Counted from the stretch's first letter, positions 22,348 through 34,800 are shown. The stretch: 64,000 nucleotides of DNA from Gnetum montanum (GCA_015680685.1 MNCI01004872.1:1149070-1213069); one strand, 5' to 3'. The notes: generated by a model from the sequence alone, not told the origin. Numbers and translations: made by a program.

Positions 22348-22407
22348 TTGCAATCACAACAAAATAAAGGATTAGTATATACAGTGTAATAGATAATGGC
22401 TAAATAC
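22348..22407 (-). other. Candidate 60-nt intron in ATH-1
   Basis: Minus-strand ACAAG|GTATTT donor, TACTAATCC branch-point-like motif, T-rich tract and TTGCAA where ATH-3 has GTGCAG. Length and layout are the same as at 63899-63958. The acceptor AG appears lost here by one substitution. Confidence 0.4.
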
Positions 22408-22789
22408 CTTGTTTTGTCAATGATTTTATCTAGCCAAGTTATGATTGTGATAGATTGGTTGCTTGATAGTGTTAGTGGGAAGATTGACGAATGGGTTAAG
22501 TAAGAGAAGTGATCCATAAAATTTATAAAAAGCTTAACACAAAGAATATTGGAAAGAGGGTATAGAAATTCACAATAATAGAAAGAAGAAATTCACTAAA
22601 AAATAGTTGTAAATATCTATACAATTGGATGCCATGGATGGGATAAATAAAAATAATTTTATTGTAATAATGTCTAAGGGTAAAAAAACTTAACCAAACC
22701 AAAAGATATGCAAGTGAGTCCTCCCCAAAGTAGGCATATGCCTTTTATGCCCTTTCATAACTTCAAACCAAGAAGTCTATGGGCTCCAT

Positions 22790-23200
22790 GGATGATTAAT
22801 GGTTATGGAAAGTTAACTAAAAAAACCCAAAAGTAATTGACTGAGAAACTTGACACATCAAACTAGAACATTGAATCAAAACATGAAACTGGTAGTGAGG
22901 TGAGGCATGAAAAGCATATATGGATGATAGAGAGAATGGAATGGAGTTCCTCATTGTGGTCACATGAAGTCCCTTGTGAATTTTGTAATTAAATGACTTG
23001 GTAGGATCCGTCTGTAGTCCAGAACGAAACCAACCACTTTTAATCACTTCGCATTGACATTCTAAGACTAGTCCATCCCCTAAGATACAAGAATGCTTCC
23101 ACAAAACAACCATCATTCCAAAATAGAGAGAAGATAGAAAGTGAGAAAGGACCTTAGTTAGAGGAGACAAGACTAGTCCGATAACTAGTGCTTGTAGCCC
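22790..23200 (-). other. Conserved post-integrase block of ATH-1
   Basis: Minus-strand sequence aligns with ATH-2 53200-53780, including CTCTAACTAAGG, TGGAATGATGGTTGTTTT, AACTCCATTCCA, CTATCATCCATCCATG and the ACTTGCATATCTTTTGG block. A 117-codon open minus-strand frame (22817-23170) lies here, but the ATH-2 counterpart is not open in the same register, so conservation may be of RNA or DNA rather than protein. Confidence 0.55.
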
Positions 23201-23217
23201 TTTTATTTGGTCTAAGG

Positions 23218-23345
23218 AGTGTGCTTTGAATTCCGATTTTTTTTAATGAGAACCACACCATGCAAAGACCCATGTGTTTTTTGCATTTATTTTGTCCAAG
23301 GAGTGTGCTTTGAATCCTCATCTATTTTTTTATGAGGACCACACC
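23218..23345 (-). repeat. Two tandem hairpins in ATH-1 post-integrase region
   Basis: Minus strand. Copy A: outer arms 23340-23345 and 23302-23307, inner arms TCCTCAT (23332-23338) and ATGAGGA (23315-23321). Copy B: outer arms 23254-23259 and 23218-23223, inner arms 23245-23252 and 23231-23238 with two mismatches. Homologous to the pair in ATH-2. Confidence 0.7.
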
Positions 23346-23399
23346 ATGAAAGGACTTATTTGACTTCCTATTGTGAAATGATGTGGAACAGTGATAAGC

Positions 23400-24030
23400 T
23401 TATGAGAACACTCCTACACACAAGAAAATAGAAAAGCATGAAGAATATCGCATTTCTTTGAAGCTACACCCTATCCAAACCTTTGATTCCTTTCTAATTC
23501 TAGAAACTACATAAGTCATCAATTTATTAAAGTTACATTAATGAAGAAGGGACTACATGTTTCCAAAACAAGGAAAACCATAGAGTATGTGGATGGGCAG
23601 ATGATGTGGGCTCACTACCTATTACATGAAAAGAAACCATGTCCCAATTGTTAGTAACAACATTCAAAGTCAAAAATTAGACATCAATAATCAAATTAGA
23701 AATGAAACACACCACCAAGAAACACATCACACACAAGAAGATATAAAAGAAGAAAAATATTATGCAATAAATATCAACTTTATTAACTATGGTGTAAAAC
23801 AAAAGGATGAATAACCTAAAAAATACAAATATGCAAAACAAAGAAGATGAAAAAAAAGTTGTAAAACCAAAAATGTGTAAAAAACCAGGTCAAAAGACTA
23901 AGGAGCCACATAAAGTGTTAGTATGGATGGCCATCTCTCCCATGACAAAGTTGAAAGGGAGAGATACAAAAGATTGAGCATGGTTGTCCATCTAGTGAGG
24001 TGTTTGTTGAGTTGGTTGGCTTGGGCTCAT
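23400..24030 (-). other. ATH-1 sequence between integrase and hairpins
   Basis: Non-coding on inspection. A short plus-strand open frame (23626-23814) is Asn/Gln/His-rich and has no counterpart in ATH-2, so it is probably chance. Confidence 0.4.
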
Positions 24031-25330
24031 GGAAAGGTTTTACTTGTTGGATGTTGACTAATTATTTCTTGTTTGGGCTATCTAGTTTGTAGATGATCAT
24101 GGCCCTAGATGGAAAATTCTCATTAATAATGTAAGGTCCTTTCCAAAATGTTTCAAATTTGGTTTGTTGGGATACATGGGCAAGATTCCAATAGAGAATC
24201 TTATTTCCTAGTTGAAACTTGACTTTTCTTATTTTCAGGTTATGGCATTTCTTGTTGAATGCCTTATGTGTTTTTTTGGTTGATAGGGCCATTAACCAAT
24301 TTTTTTCTAGAAATTTGAGAATCATTAATCATTCTTTCTGTGCTAGATTTAGATTTAGGTCAAGATTACAGGCTATAGAGAGTGTATAGAGCTTGGATTG
24401 GATAGGCAATGTCGATGGTTTTCCATACACAAGCTCATATGAAGCATAACCTATGGGAAGCTTCCATGTGAAGCGATACACCCAAAGGACATCATTTAAT
24501 TTGGTACTTCAGTCCCTTTAATATTTGCTAATGGTACATGTTATAATTTTTGTAATCTCTTGATTAGTGACCTCAGCTTAACCATTGGCTTGGGAGTGAT
24601 ATGGTATTGTGAGTTTATGCTCAACCCCAAGCACTACATCAGTTTCTAGAAAGTGGCACCAATAAAATGAGTTTCATTATTAGAAATTAATGCACAAGGC
24701 ACACCAAACCTATTTATGATATTTTTTTGTACAAACCAAGCAGTAGTGGTGAATGTACAGTTGGTGATAGCTATTACTTCTACCCACTTGGTGCAATAGT
24801 CAACTGTGACTATTATATATGCCTTTCCATTTGATAAAGGTGTGATGGGATCCATAAAGTCAATTACCTAAATATCAAATGACTCAAGAGGTTGAATCCA
24901 TGTTGTGGCCCCTCCATTTGAGCTATCATTCCACCATCCCTCTAACAATGATCACAAGTGTAGATGAATTTGTATGCATCCTTGAAGATTGTTGGTCAAT
25001 AGTACCCTACCATGAGGATTTTTATGATCGTTCATCTCCCAGCATAATGGACCCCTCAAGGTCCTTCATGAGCATCTTGAAGAATGCACAGTTGATCTAT
25101 ATTAGGAACACACAAATGTACTAGGCCATCGAGATAGACTTTGTAAAGGTTTCCATTAATTTCCATGAAATGCTTGACTGGATGAAGAAACTATTGTTTC
25201 TTTCTAGTGTCCAACCCTTGCAGTAGTTCTTTCTTGAGTAGATAAGTGAGGATGGTGTCATACCATTTTGGTTCATTGGGCATTTATGTATTAATAGCCC
25301 CTACAAGAAGAGATTCATTAGGAAATTGAT
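24030..25330 (-). pseudogene. ATH-1 integrase
   Basis: The minus-strand frame gives FMDPITPLSNGKAYIIVTVD with YCTKWVEVIAI (24646-24855), the gypsy integrase core. The second catalytic position reads NNETHFIGATF, that is Asp changed to Asn. The C-terminal part (24062-24325) reads LRIRKVKFQLGNKILYWN-like and FETFWKGPYIIN, the gypsy C-terminal domain seen also in ATH-2. No chromodomain follows, consistent with a non-chromovirus lineage. Function would be integration of cDNA; the Asn and the stops indicate it is dead. Confidence 0.85.
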
Positions 25331-25379
25331 TAGATAAGGGGCTCTCTTTCTCCTTGTCATCCCATCGTAGTCATGATAA

Positions 25380-25710
25380 GTGATCCATGACCACATTCTT
25401 CACACACTTTCGATCTACCATCATGACATCAAAATCCTGTAAAATCACAAGCCACCATATGACATGAGGGCTCACCATTGGTTTATTCATTAGAAACTAG
25501 ATGGCAGCATGATCTTTGTGCACGAACACTTCGTAGCCAAGAAAATAGTGCCTAAGCTTCTCTAAGGTGAACACCACTACCATCAACTCCTTTTCTATGG
25601 TGGTGTAGTTCAGTTGTGCACCTACAATGCTCCAACTTTCACAATGAATGTAATATTAACATTTTTAATCATCCATCTACATAAGCACTACCCCCAAGGC
25701 ATAATTCGAT
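25380..25710 (-). pseudogene. ATH-1 RNase H
   Basis: Minus-strand codons resemble the single gypsy RNase H of ATH-2 (NYTTxEKELMxVVFxLxKLRHYFLGYEVFVHKDHAA pattern, read with stops). It lies in order between RT and integrase. Only one RNase H is found, unlike TAT-X. Confidence 0.65.
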
Positions 25711-25879
25711 GCATTATGATCTAGACCAATCAGGTGCTTGTAGAATGGGGGGTTCAATAAGCTTTTTTTTTCAGTTGCTAAAATGCTATTTTGCATGTAG
25801 GGGTCTAGAAAAATGATGCATCGTTCTTTATCAATTCTACCAACAGCTTGGTGATTTTGGAAGAATTCTCGATGAAGTG

Positions 25880-26580
25880 CCAGTAGTAGCTAGTATGACC
25901 AAGGAATGACCATACTTCTTTAACTATTTTGGGTTGGTGGATTATTTCTTGGATGTCTCTTATTTCTTCAATATCTACCTCGATTCTTGCTTTAAAAAAT
26001 ATGATACCCCAACACTATGCCTTCCTAGATCATAAGATGGCTCTTTTTCTAATTGAGCTGGAGGTTTGTTTCAACACATCTTTTCAACACCTACTCAAGA
26101 TGATCTAGGGATTGCTCGAACATAGCTCTGTAGCTAGAAAAATTATCCATAAAGAATTCTACCTTGCTACCAATTTATTGTTGGAAAGTGCTAAGAACTA
26201 ATCATTGAAATATGGCTAGGGCATTACATAGACCAAATGACATCTAATGGTAAGCAAAAGTCCCCTAAGGACTTGTGAAAGTTATCTTTGCTTGGTCCTC
26301 TAGTGCAATTTGGATTTACTTATAGCCTCTATAATCATCTAGAAAGATATAATAGCTATGCCTAGAAATGGTGTCTAGCATTTGGTCAACAAAAGAAAAT
26401 AGGAAATGATCCTTGAAAGTTACCATGTTAAGTAGCCAGAAATCGATGCACACCCACCATTTGCCTCCTTTCTTGGGTATAATCATGAGTGGACTGACCC
26501 ACTCACTATTTGTGATAGGATAGATGAATCCCATCTTAAGGAGTTGTTGAATATTCTCTTTAATAATCTACTTGGAATTC
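25880..26580 (-). pseudogene. ATH-1 reverse transcriptase
   Basis: The frame 26316-26534 reads GFIYPITNSEWVSPLMIIPK then KWWVCIDF, NMVTFKDHF and VDQMLDTISRHSYYIFLDDY (family VDQMLERLAGxxFYCFLDGYSGY). Toward lower coordinates the catalytic box reads FFMDNFS instead of FxDDFS, so one Asp is lost. The thumb region and LGYHIFKA-like motif follow. RT would copy the genomic RNA in the particle. Confidence 0.85.
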
Positions 26581-26979
26581 AAATGCTGCTATGGTTGTCA
26601 TTTTGGCTTAATGATAGAGTCAATGTATCTTTGGTGCTAGCATATTCTTGGATCTATCCTAGTGAGCTCAAAATATGACCAAGAAAAGGTTGCTAACCAT
26701 TTTTCCATAACCTTTGTCAACTCTTTCTTCTATTCTGGAGCAAGCTTGGCATTAATATGAACAACCTTCCATTTCTTAAGAATACGTACTCCATTTCAAC
26801 CAGTAGTATCTTCAATTTAAGGAACTCTTGCTTAAAATTTTTAGGAATTTCTAGCTCTTCCCAATTGACACCATCATTTTCTCTTTTAGAGAGATGGTGA
26901 TGAACTTGATTGAGTTCATCCATACTTGCAACATATTTGTACGTTAGGCCCTCAGTAGGTTTCATGCATAATGTACTAT

Positions 26980-27700
26980 TACTAGAATCAGCTATCAGCC
27001 ACTGGGTGCCTTCTTATTTTGTGGCTACTGCGTACAAACATCTCTAGATTTTAGCTTTTGTTGAACACTACTTACATGTAGATATAGATGTTTGCTTTAC
27101 TTATCATAACTTCTGCATACAATTGCACCCTAAATCACTGTAAGTGATACATGGAACCCTCTTCTTCTTGATCTTTCCAAATTCATTTTCTTTTGATATT
27201 TCTAAGGAAAGGTCTCTAATGTCCATTTTGACATAAACAGTACTTAACCACACCCTTCGCATAATAATTGGAAAGTCCCCCTTGTAGTTCTTCACTTTGA
27301 TTACTAGGAAATTAGTGGAGTATGACCACCCACAAATGGTGGTTATGATGTCATCTACCAGTTTCAATGGAACAATGATGGACTAGTCTACTAGTTCTAG
27401 CTAGATGTTTCTCTTATTCAAGGAAGGAAGGTTCCACATTGTGTACATCTCATGCAAGATCAAATTAATTAGAATCAAGAAGAGCTTCACAAGGCTCATT
27501 CCTAGAAATTTTCAAGTATACTAGGGGACTCCAGGGATCAACTAACTCTTTGGGTAGGTTACTAGTTTGAATCGAATCAAATACAACATGGGTTAGTATT
27601 ATAGTATGGATTTGAGAAGGATTTTGGTTTGAAGGGGATTCAAATAAAGATAAAACAAAGGAAGGTGGAGGAGCATGGTTACCAACCACTAATGTGTTTA
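26980..27700 (-). pseudogene. ATH-1 protease
   Basis: The minus-strand frame ends CEALLDSN at 27465, corresponding to the retropepsin active site ALLDSGSKVNLIS with Gly changed to Asn and a frame change just after. The flap and C-terminal half are open at 27104-27367: LVDDIITTICGWSYSTNFLV, PIIMRRVWLSTV (family PIILGRPWL), and IRDLSLEISKENEFGKI. Matches ATH-2 48930-49270 closely. Confidence 0.75.
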
Positions 27701-29700
27701 ATGGTTTTGGTGAACTATAAGGTTGGAAGAAGGGTCTTTTCTTTGTTCGTGGTTTTGACCCACTTGATGGGTTAACTAATTACAGATTAATAGCCCTTGT
27801 AGCATTCCTTTGTTGTTGATATGTAGGCAATTCACCCTGAATGGACAAAGTAAGTGGCAACTGTGTAGGAGATGGACGAGTAGGTGCAAGAACATGAGGT
27901 GCATGAGGATAGTAGGTGGCATCCCTCCTTAGATAGGGTGATTGGTATGCTTCAGGAGGGTAGTGGTGAGGTTGGTAAGAAAAAACATGACTAGAGAAGT
28001 CTCATGGAGATGAAGGTTGCTAAACATAGTAACCATAGGGATCTAGTTATCAATAAGGGTATGGAGGTGGCAATGTCCATGATTATGGTTTCTATCATTG
28101 CTGGTACAATTCATAGGGTTGTGGTGGAGTTTCACTTGGATAGAATTGCTATGGTTGGTGGAACTATTGAGGACTACCTTGTGGATAAGATAATATTTTG
28201 GGTGTTTTCCTTTGTGCAAGTCATGAATATAAGACATACACCCCATATTTCTGCAAGTGTGACATAACTAAACAACATCCCTTAGGATGTTCATACTAGT
28301 AGATGTCAGACCTACCATCATCATCTAAGTTACTATCCACAACCATCTTTATCACAACCATTTTACCCTTACCCTTAGATATGGCATGTTCAACTTCCTT
28401 ACACCTCCAACGCTCATTCTCATCACTTTGCTCCTTGGACTCTTTAGAAATTTTTAAGATAGCCTAAAACCTATTGTCCATGGAGTCCCATAATTGATCA
28501 ATCTTAGTTGTGAGTTCAAATTACAATTTATGGAGTGGCAAGGTTTTCTGATTAGCCACCTCATCTTTGGTGAATTCATCCTCACTGTCACGAAATTGAA
28601 CCCCCCTTTTCTAGATAGAAGGGTCCCTATTTTATTCTTCTACACTTTCACATTTTCTCAATTCTCCCTCCTCCTTGGCTACTTAATTAATTTTTGAATT
28701 TGGTAGGCACTTAACTTTATCAATCTTTCTTGGGCATAAACACCAAGGGTTTTCCTAGTTTTTGATCGCAACCCATCTATGATATGGTGAAGTTGATCAA
28801 GCTGAGAGTATCCATGGCCAGGACACCTATGCAACAAAGAGTAGCATTAGTGAATAGTAGCATCCAAGGGCTCATGATTTTCTTGTTTCCACCCTTGAAT
28901 CTACTTCCTTAGATTGGATACTTGGAAGTACACTTGATATTTGTCATTGAACAATTCCAACATCGTACTCCATCCCTTGATTGACTCTAGTTCCAAGGAT
29001 CGATACCAATTTTCTACTTCCTTTATGAGTATCCTTGGATATAATCTTAGCTTTTGCTAGTCATTTTCAATATTCTATAAGGCACATGCATCTTGGAAGG
29101 CTTGAAGATGATTTTGCATATTAGCATCATATCCTCCCTTAAACTGAGGGATATTGTTCATGTGCAACCTTTTTATTTTTCTACCCTTCACATGCCTTGT
29201 TGGAATCCTCATAGCCTCTACGAGATTCAACATGTCCAAAGTGGCAAGTAGAGGTTCATCAAGGCCATGATGTTGGTACCTATGATGTTCTCTACTAGCC
29301 CTTCTTTCTTGATGATGGGCCTCTTTGGATTGCCCATGTCTTTGGTCACAACTATCCTAATGGTCCCTTCTGTTATTCTAGTCTTATCGATCACCTTCAT
29401 CACAGTTATTTCTTCTACGGCCACAATCTAAGCCAAATGAATAAGAAGAAAAATATGATGAAGGGTAAGAAGAAGAAGAACTTGCTCCATGTTGATTCCT
29501 ATCACCCTTCCTTTGATGCTCATGACCATGATCATAATTGTGATCTCCTTCGTTCCCCTTTTTTTGACTTGCTTCTCTAGATCCATTTTTGTCATTGGAT
29601 CCATTTTGACTAGAACCTAGATTATGAATTATGGATTATACATTTTGGTTGAGGTCTCCTTGAACAAATTCAAAGAGAGGAGAATCACTAAAGAAGTGTT
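27700..29700 (-). pseudogene. ATH-1 gag with proline-rich linker
   Basis: Read on the minus strand, a Ser/His/Asp-rich N-terminal stretch (29400-29600) is followed by IPTRHVK, MNNIPQFKGGY, FQDACALQNIEN, EVENWYRSLE, WSTMLELFNDKYQVY, CPGHGYSQLDQLHHIIDGL and TRKTLGVYAQERLIKLSAYQ, that is Retrotrans_gag with conserved Trp and Tyr positions. A Pro/Gln/Tyr/His-rich linker (27700-28270) leads to protease. ATH-2 has the same order. Several open frames in other registers here are shadows. Confidence 0.8.
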
Positions 29701-30233
29701 TTCCTTCATTAATTGGGCCAAGTAGAGGTGAAAAAATATTTGAACCCTTTCCCTTCACAAGCTCATGTTGGCACTCTAGCTGATGATCCCTTAATCTTTA
29801 TGCTTTAGTGGGATAATAATCGCTTTAGTTAGGATCTCACATCTCGTATTCTCCATGAAGATGTTGAAGCCCATGTCATGTGAGAATTAGTTGGAGAATT
29901 TCTGGAATAGGTCGATCAGGTGGAAACACAATGTTTCCTTCCATATCGGACCACCACAATAATTCATCTTGATGCAAGATGAAGGTGAATTCTAGTACAT
30001 ACTCATCAGGAGACCATATACCACCTAGTGTTGCTGAGGCATCTAAACTACCTTGGGTGGAGATGGGCTCCTGTGAGAAGAAGAAATTTTGTGTTAATGA
30101 ACTTATAAGTAGTGTTTAGTTAAGATTTAATTTAATTATCATAATTTTTGTTTTCATAGGATTTGACTCTTAGGGTTTGAACAACAATGTTACTAAGTTT
30201 CACTTGGTTTAGATAGCACACGTAGAACTATAG
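29700..30233 (-). other. ATH-1 leader and gag N-terminus
   Basis: Corresponds to ATH-2 46204-46780. The N-terminal gag domain is only faintly readable. No separate gene was seen. Confidence 0.4.
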
Positions 30234-30252
30234 TCCTTGGCAACAACACCAA
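30234..30252 (-). other. ATH-1 primer-binding site
   Basis: Minus-strand TTGGTGTTGTTGCCAAGGA directly follows the LTR end CTTGTCA. The Athila-type site is TTGGCGCCGTTGCCGGGGA, usually assigned to tRNA-Asp; differences are mostly C-to-T or G-to-A steps. Confidence 0.85.
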
Positions 30253-31113
30253 TGACAAGTGGCAAGGTACTCCTATGCCGAACCATATGAATCATCAGCA
30301 TTCATGTGTGATCTGTTGAAATTCTGCAAACTATAATTACTAAGTACACTAGAGCTAAATAGTGTGTGCATGTTGTCCATTCATTATCTTCCCAATCCCA
30401 CTTGTGGAATGCAATTGTATGGTTAAGTGTGACTGAGGCGTAAGATTTTTATTATTTTGTGTTTTATCAAATTACTCACCTAGGACAAGAATAAAAGTAA
30501 GAGTGATTAAATGCTAAGTAAACTATGGTCTAATATAGCCTAACATAAGTAACCATTCCCACTTTCTAGACTCATCCTGAACTTTGTGTAAACACTGCTG
30601 GGTTGTCAAACACTAACTATTTCTGAGCTACCAAGTGTCACACATATATTTTAAGGGGTTGTGCTTGTGTATCCTAATGAGTTTCATGATTAATCAAAAT
30701 TAATTACTGCATAAATAGTATTTATGTAAATTTCATGAAATATAGATGCATAAGAAAGAAAGTCTCAACTGCTGCAAGGATGAATCAAAGAGTTCATCTT
30801 TATTGCCAACACAATGGTGTGTTAAGGTACATCAATGCTTGAATAAAGATCCATTCACACTTAGACCTCCTATTGTGGGCACTTGGAAAATATTCTAACT
30901 CTCAAATGGATAAACTATAAGAGTTTCGTTACATGACTACCAAAAACTACCCTCAATCATGCACCTAGGGGCTATATTTATAGACTAGAGAGTAATCCTA
31001 CGATATCAAATGTACGATATCACATCTTGGGCCATAATATCACATACCCGATATCATTTACCTGATATCATGACCACCCTAATATTAGAGAATATGGAAA
31101 ACATAATTTATCA
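30253..31113 (-). repeat. ATH-1 5' LTR (861 bp)
   Basis: Minus strand: starts TGATAAATTATG and ends CCACTTGTCA. U3 contains several GATATC units (31000-31085), then a TATA box GTCTATAAATATAG (30972-30985), then R with AATAAAGATGAACTC. It aligns with 21195-21998 throughout. Confidence 0.85.
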
Positions 31114-31118
31114 ATTTT

Positions 31119-31811
31119 TCATTGATTTTCTCTACACTGATGGTCTACACTGGTTGAGAAATAGCTATGGAATTTTAAATTTTTGCTCTACTTTTAAAGT
31201 CTCTAGTCTTGTTGAAAGAAAAATAATTCAAAACTTCTTAAATTGATGTAGCTTTTTATTAAATAGGATATGGATATTTTAATTTTTTTCTAATATGATT
31301 TTGCATGATTTCTAACAAATTCTACCACATTTTGGAAGCTTTTGATGCCCAAAATCTATAACATATCATACACCAACATATTTAACCTTTTTGGGCTGAA
31401 ACACCAATGTATTTGACACTTTCCACCATACAAAATTGTAGCCTATGAACCATCCACATATGCAACTTTTCTTGCCAAATTTGATGGTACATTTAGGCTA
31501 TTTTTGTGGCCCAAAATCCAATGTGTATGCCACCAACGTTTTTGGATTTTTGTTGCCAATGTTGGTAACATATTAGAATTTTGAGCCATCAAAAATTATC
31601 TTAAATTGAATTTACAACTTGTGGGTTATAAAATTCATTTTCCACATGAGAAATTATACAAAAATTTGCAAGAATAAGGTGATGGTGTTAGATTTTTCAT
31701 GGAAAAATAGATAGTTGTTTCCACCTTTAAATTTCCATCAAATTACAATGCAAATTCTTGCCTACTAGGCTTCTTATGCATAATACAAATTTTCTTTGCC
31801 ATGTTTCAACA
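31119..31811 (-). repeat. TAT-Y 5' LTR, upstream part
   Basis: Minus strand from 31811: TGTTGAAACATGG, then CATTGTAATTTGATGGAAATT, aligning with the start of the TAT-X 3' LTR (35745 onward). It forms an inverted repeat with 35745-36300 and is continuous with 20772-21189 once ATH-1 is removed. Confidence 0.75.
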
Positions 31812-34800
31812 CTATTCTACATCATTTTAACATTGTTTAATAATTATGCAATACAAAAGCTAGTTAATGTGCTTTTTTTAACATGCAGGACTAAATCATG
31901 AATACATCAACACAATTTAACCTACTCTTGAACCTGACTAGAGTCTATGGTGATGTTGAATAATCAATTAAACTAGAATGTCTAGATCTTAAACCTAGGA
32001 GCATGTTTGATCATATATCCTCAATAGAGAAGTTCTTAGAGTTACCTAAGTACATAGTCAAAAACCTTGACTTAGAAGCTAAAGACATCATGAAAAACTC
32101 TCTACTTGAAATTTCCATTACAACCCACAATGGTAAGGATAAATCACTCAAATTAAGTTTCTTGATACAAATCCAAATGGTCTAAGATATCACCAAGGTC
32201 CCTTAGGATAATATTAAAGTCTTTGTGTAGTCATATGAAGATATGCCAAGACTTTATGCATATTTAGTACAACATAACATTATACTTGACTCTAGCATCA
32301 AGCTGGTTAAATAAAAATCTTGTAAGATTATATCATATTTGGCCCTAGTAGTTCATGATGAGATAAAGAAGCTCTACTAAGAAGGTTTCATCCAAGCTAT
32401 CGATTATGTTAATTAGGTGTCCAACATAGTGGTAGTTCTTATGAAAAATAGGAATATTCACATCTACATAAATTTCCATGATCTTAATAAGGAAACTATT
32501 AAAGTTGATTTTTCTTTTCTTAGTATTGATTAATTTATTAATATTATGGTTGGAAATTCCTTATTACCCTTCATGGATGGATTCTTCCAATACAAATAAG
32601 TTAATATTAACCCACAACATTAGTTGTACATAATCTTCATGACCCCTTGGGAAACCTTCAGTTTAAAAATGATGTCATTCAATTTGAAGAATATAGGGAA
32701 AACCTATCAACAATCCATGACCTACATCTTTAGCGATTACATGCTAGGGTTATTGAATGACTATGTTGATGATATAGTTGTTAAGTCCAAAATAGCCAGT
32801 GACCATGCTCATGACCTAAACCTAGTACTTTAATGATGTCTCAAATATTAGCTTAGACTTAATTTTAAGAACTATGTATTTAGTGTTAAAATCAATAAGT
32901 TGCTTGGTTTCATAGTATTTGAGATAGGGATACAAGTCAACCCTGATAAGGTTAAAACCATAACCAATTTGATAACACCTAGCAACCATAAAAAACTATG
33001 AGGATTATGAGGTATATTGTAATTTATTGATAAGTTTATCTTGAGACTCATGGATATTCTACAATCCATGCAACACTTTCTTACAAAGGGAGTTTACTAT
33101 GAGTGGACTAACCAATGTTAAGAAGCCTTTGATAACATTAAACAAGGGTTGGTCCAACTACCTATCATGTATCCTCATCAAAAAAATAAATCATTCTACA
33201 TCTACCTTGAAATATTTGAAATATTTGAAATATTCATAGAGTTTTTTCTCTATAAAAAGCGAGATGATGGAGTAGAGTTACCTATCTAGTACTTAAGCCA
33301 TGCATTGGTATATTATGAGACCTAATACACTAAGGTTAAAAAGCACTATTTAGCCTTGGTCTTTTCTCTAAAGAAATGGAGACACTACCTCTTTAGGAGC
33401 AAAGTTAACATTTTATGTAAGGATAACATGCTAAGATTCATAATGATTAACATCTGTGAGAGTAGTCAAATAGCTTAGTGGAAGATCAAAATAGCTAATT
33501 TTGACCTACATTACATCTCCCAAGCCTCAATGAAAGATCAAGCTATAGCCAAAAAACTTACCAATTCCCCAATTAAGGATCATGTAGCCATAGATCTTGA
33601 ATTTCTTGATGATTATGTCAAAATTTTCAACAAATTACCTGAAGGATATGAAGTCATCATGCACTTTGACAAAGCTTTGACTAGCCATGGAGGTAGTGTT
33701 TAATCCTGGTCTTGTCTCTAAAGAAATGGTGACACTACCTCTTTTGGAGCCAAGTCAACATCATATGCAAGGATAACAGGCTAAGATTCATAATGATCAA
33801 CATCTATGAGAGTAGGTGAATATTCCAATGGAATATCATAACAACTAAGTGTGACCTACATTACATTTCCCAAGCCTTAATGAAAGATCAATATATAGCT
33901 AGATAACTTACCACTTCCCCAATTTAGGATCATGTAGACATAGATCCTGAATTTCCTAATGATCATGTCAACATTGTCAATGAAGTACTAGAAAAATATG
34001 AGGTCATCATGCACTTTGACAAAGATTTGACTACCGATGAAGGCATTGCTACTACCATCATAACATTATCCTCTAGTGAGATCCAACCTTTTGCTTATTA
34101 TTTCCAATTCCCATGTACTAATAATATAGTGAAATATGAAAGGTTAACATCTTATCTGATGGCATTGCCACCTTAGCTATAAGTGTGACATTTGATGTGT
34201 TCAACAAATTGTATTTCTTGACTAAGAACTATGGTCTTTCCATCATGAAAAATACTAAAGATACCTCTATAGTCACCATTTACAATGTTCCTTAACAAGA
34301 GTGATATGATGACATTAAGTTTTACCTTATGCATGGTGAACCTTCATAAAACCTAATTGCCCCTCAAAATGATACTATACATAAAATATCAAAATAATAT
34401 TTCATTGTAGCTAATATTATATTATGTCAAAGATCATATGATGGTATATTGTTAGTGTTCTTGAGTAAAGTAGAATCCCTCATGGTTCTTGAATAGGTAT
34501 ATGAGGCTATATGTGAAGGACATATAGGACCTAGAGCGATGGCCACAAAGATTAGATGCTTAGGATACTATTAGACATATATGGAAAGAAATTTCCTACA
34601 AAAGGTTAAAACTTGTGATATCTATTAACCATATGACAGCCTAATACAAATGTCATCAACTGAGTTAAACACTACTTAGATCACATAACCATTTCAACGA
34701 TGGGAAATCAATATAATTGGATCTATAACTCCTAAGTTTTCTTCAAGGCATAGCTTCATCAACATTGCAACCAAGTATTTCACATAGTAGATTAAAGTTA

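Larger units (their letters stand above)
21195..31113 (-). mobile_element. ATH-1: Athila-like Ty3/gypsy retrotransposon (minus strand)
   Basis: Nearly complete element of 9919 bp: 5' LTR 30253-31113, primer site of the TTGGCGCCGTTGCCGGGGA type, gag, protease, RT, RNase H, integrase, a non-coding 3' region, polypurine tract and 3' LTR 21195-21998. Ends are TGATAAA/TTGTCA-type variants of the TGATGAG...CTCATCA termini seen in ATH-2 and ATH-3. A single RNase H, the primer site and a long post-integrase region fit the Athila lineage. It lacks the extra 3' reading frame of ATH-2, which explains most of the 2.6-kb length difference. Stops throughout make it inactive. Confidence 0.85.
18060..31811 (-). 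mobile_element. TAT-Y: Tat-like element, minus strand, split by ATH-1
   Basis: From its 5' end at 31811 leftwards: a complete LTR (31811 to 20772 once ATH-1 is removed, about 1120 bp), primer site, leader, and gag ending at 18060. Protease, pol and 3' LTR are missing. The LTR start (TGTTGAAACATGG on the minus strand) directly borders TAT-X pol DNA. It is the same family as TAT-X and TAT-Z. Confidence 0.7.

Noticed and set aside
22817-23170. 117-codon minus-strand frame in ATH-1 as a conserved accessory protein
   Set aside because: The homologous block of ATH-2 is conserved in nucleotides but has stops and a different register, so coding is not supported.
24879-25124. Plus-strand 81-codon frame inside ATH-1
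   Set aside because: Antisense shadow of the integrase zinc-domain region.
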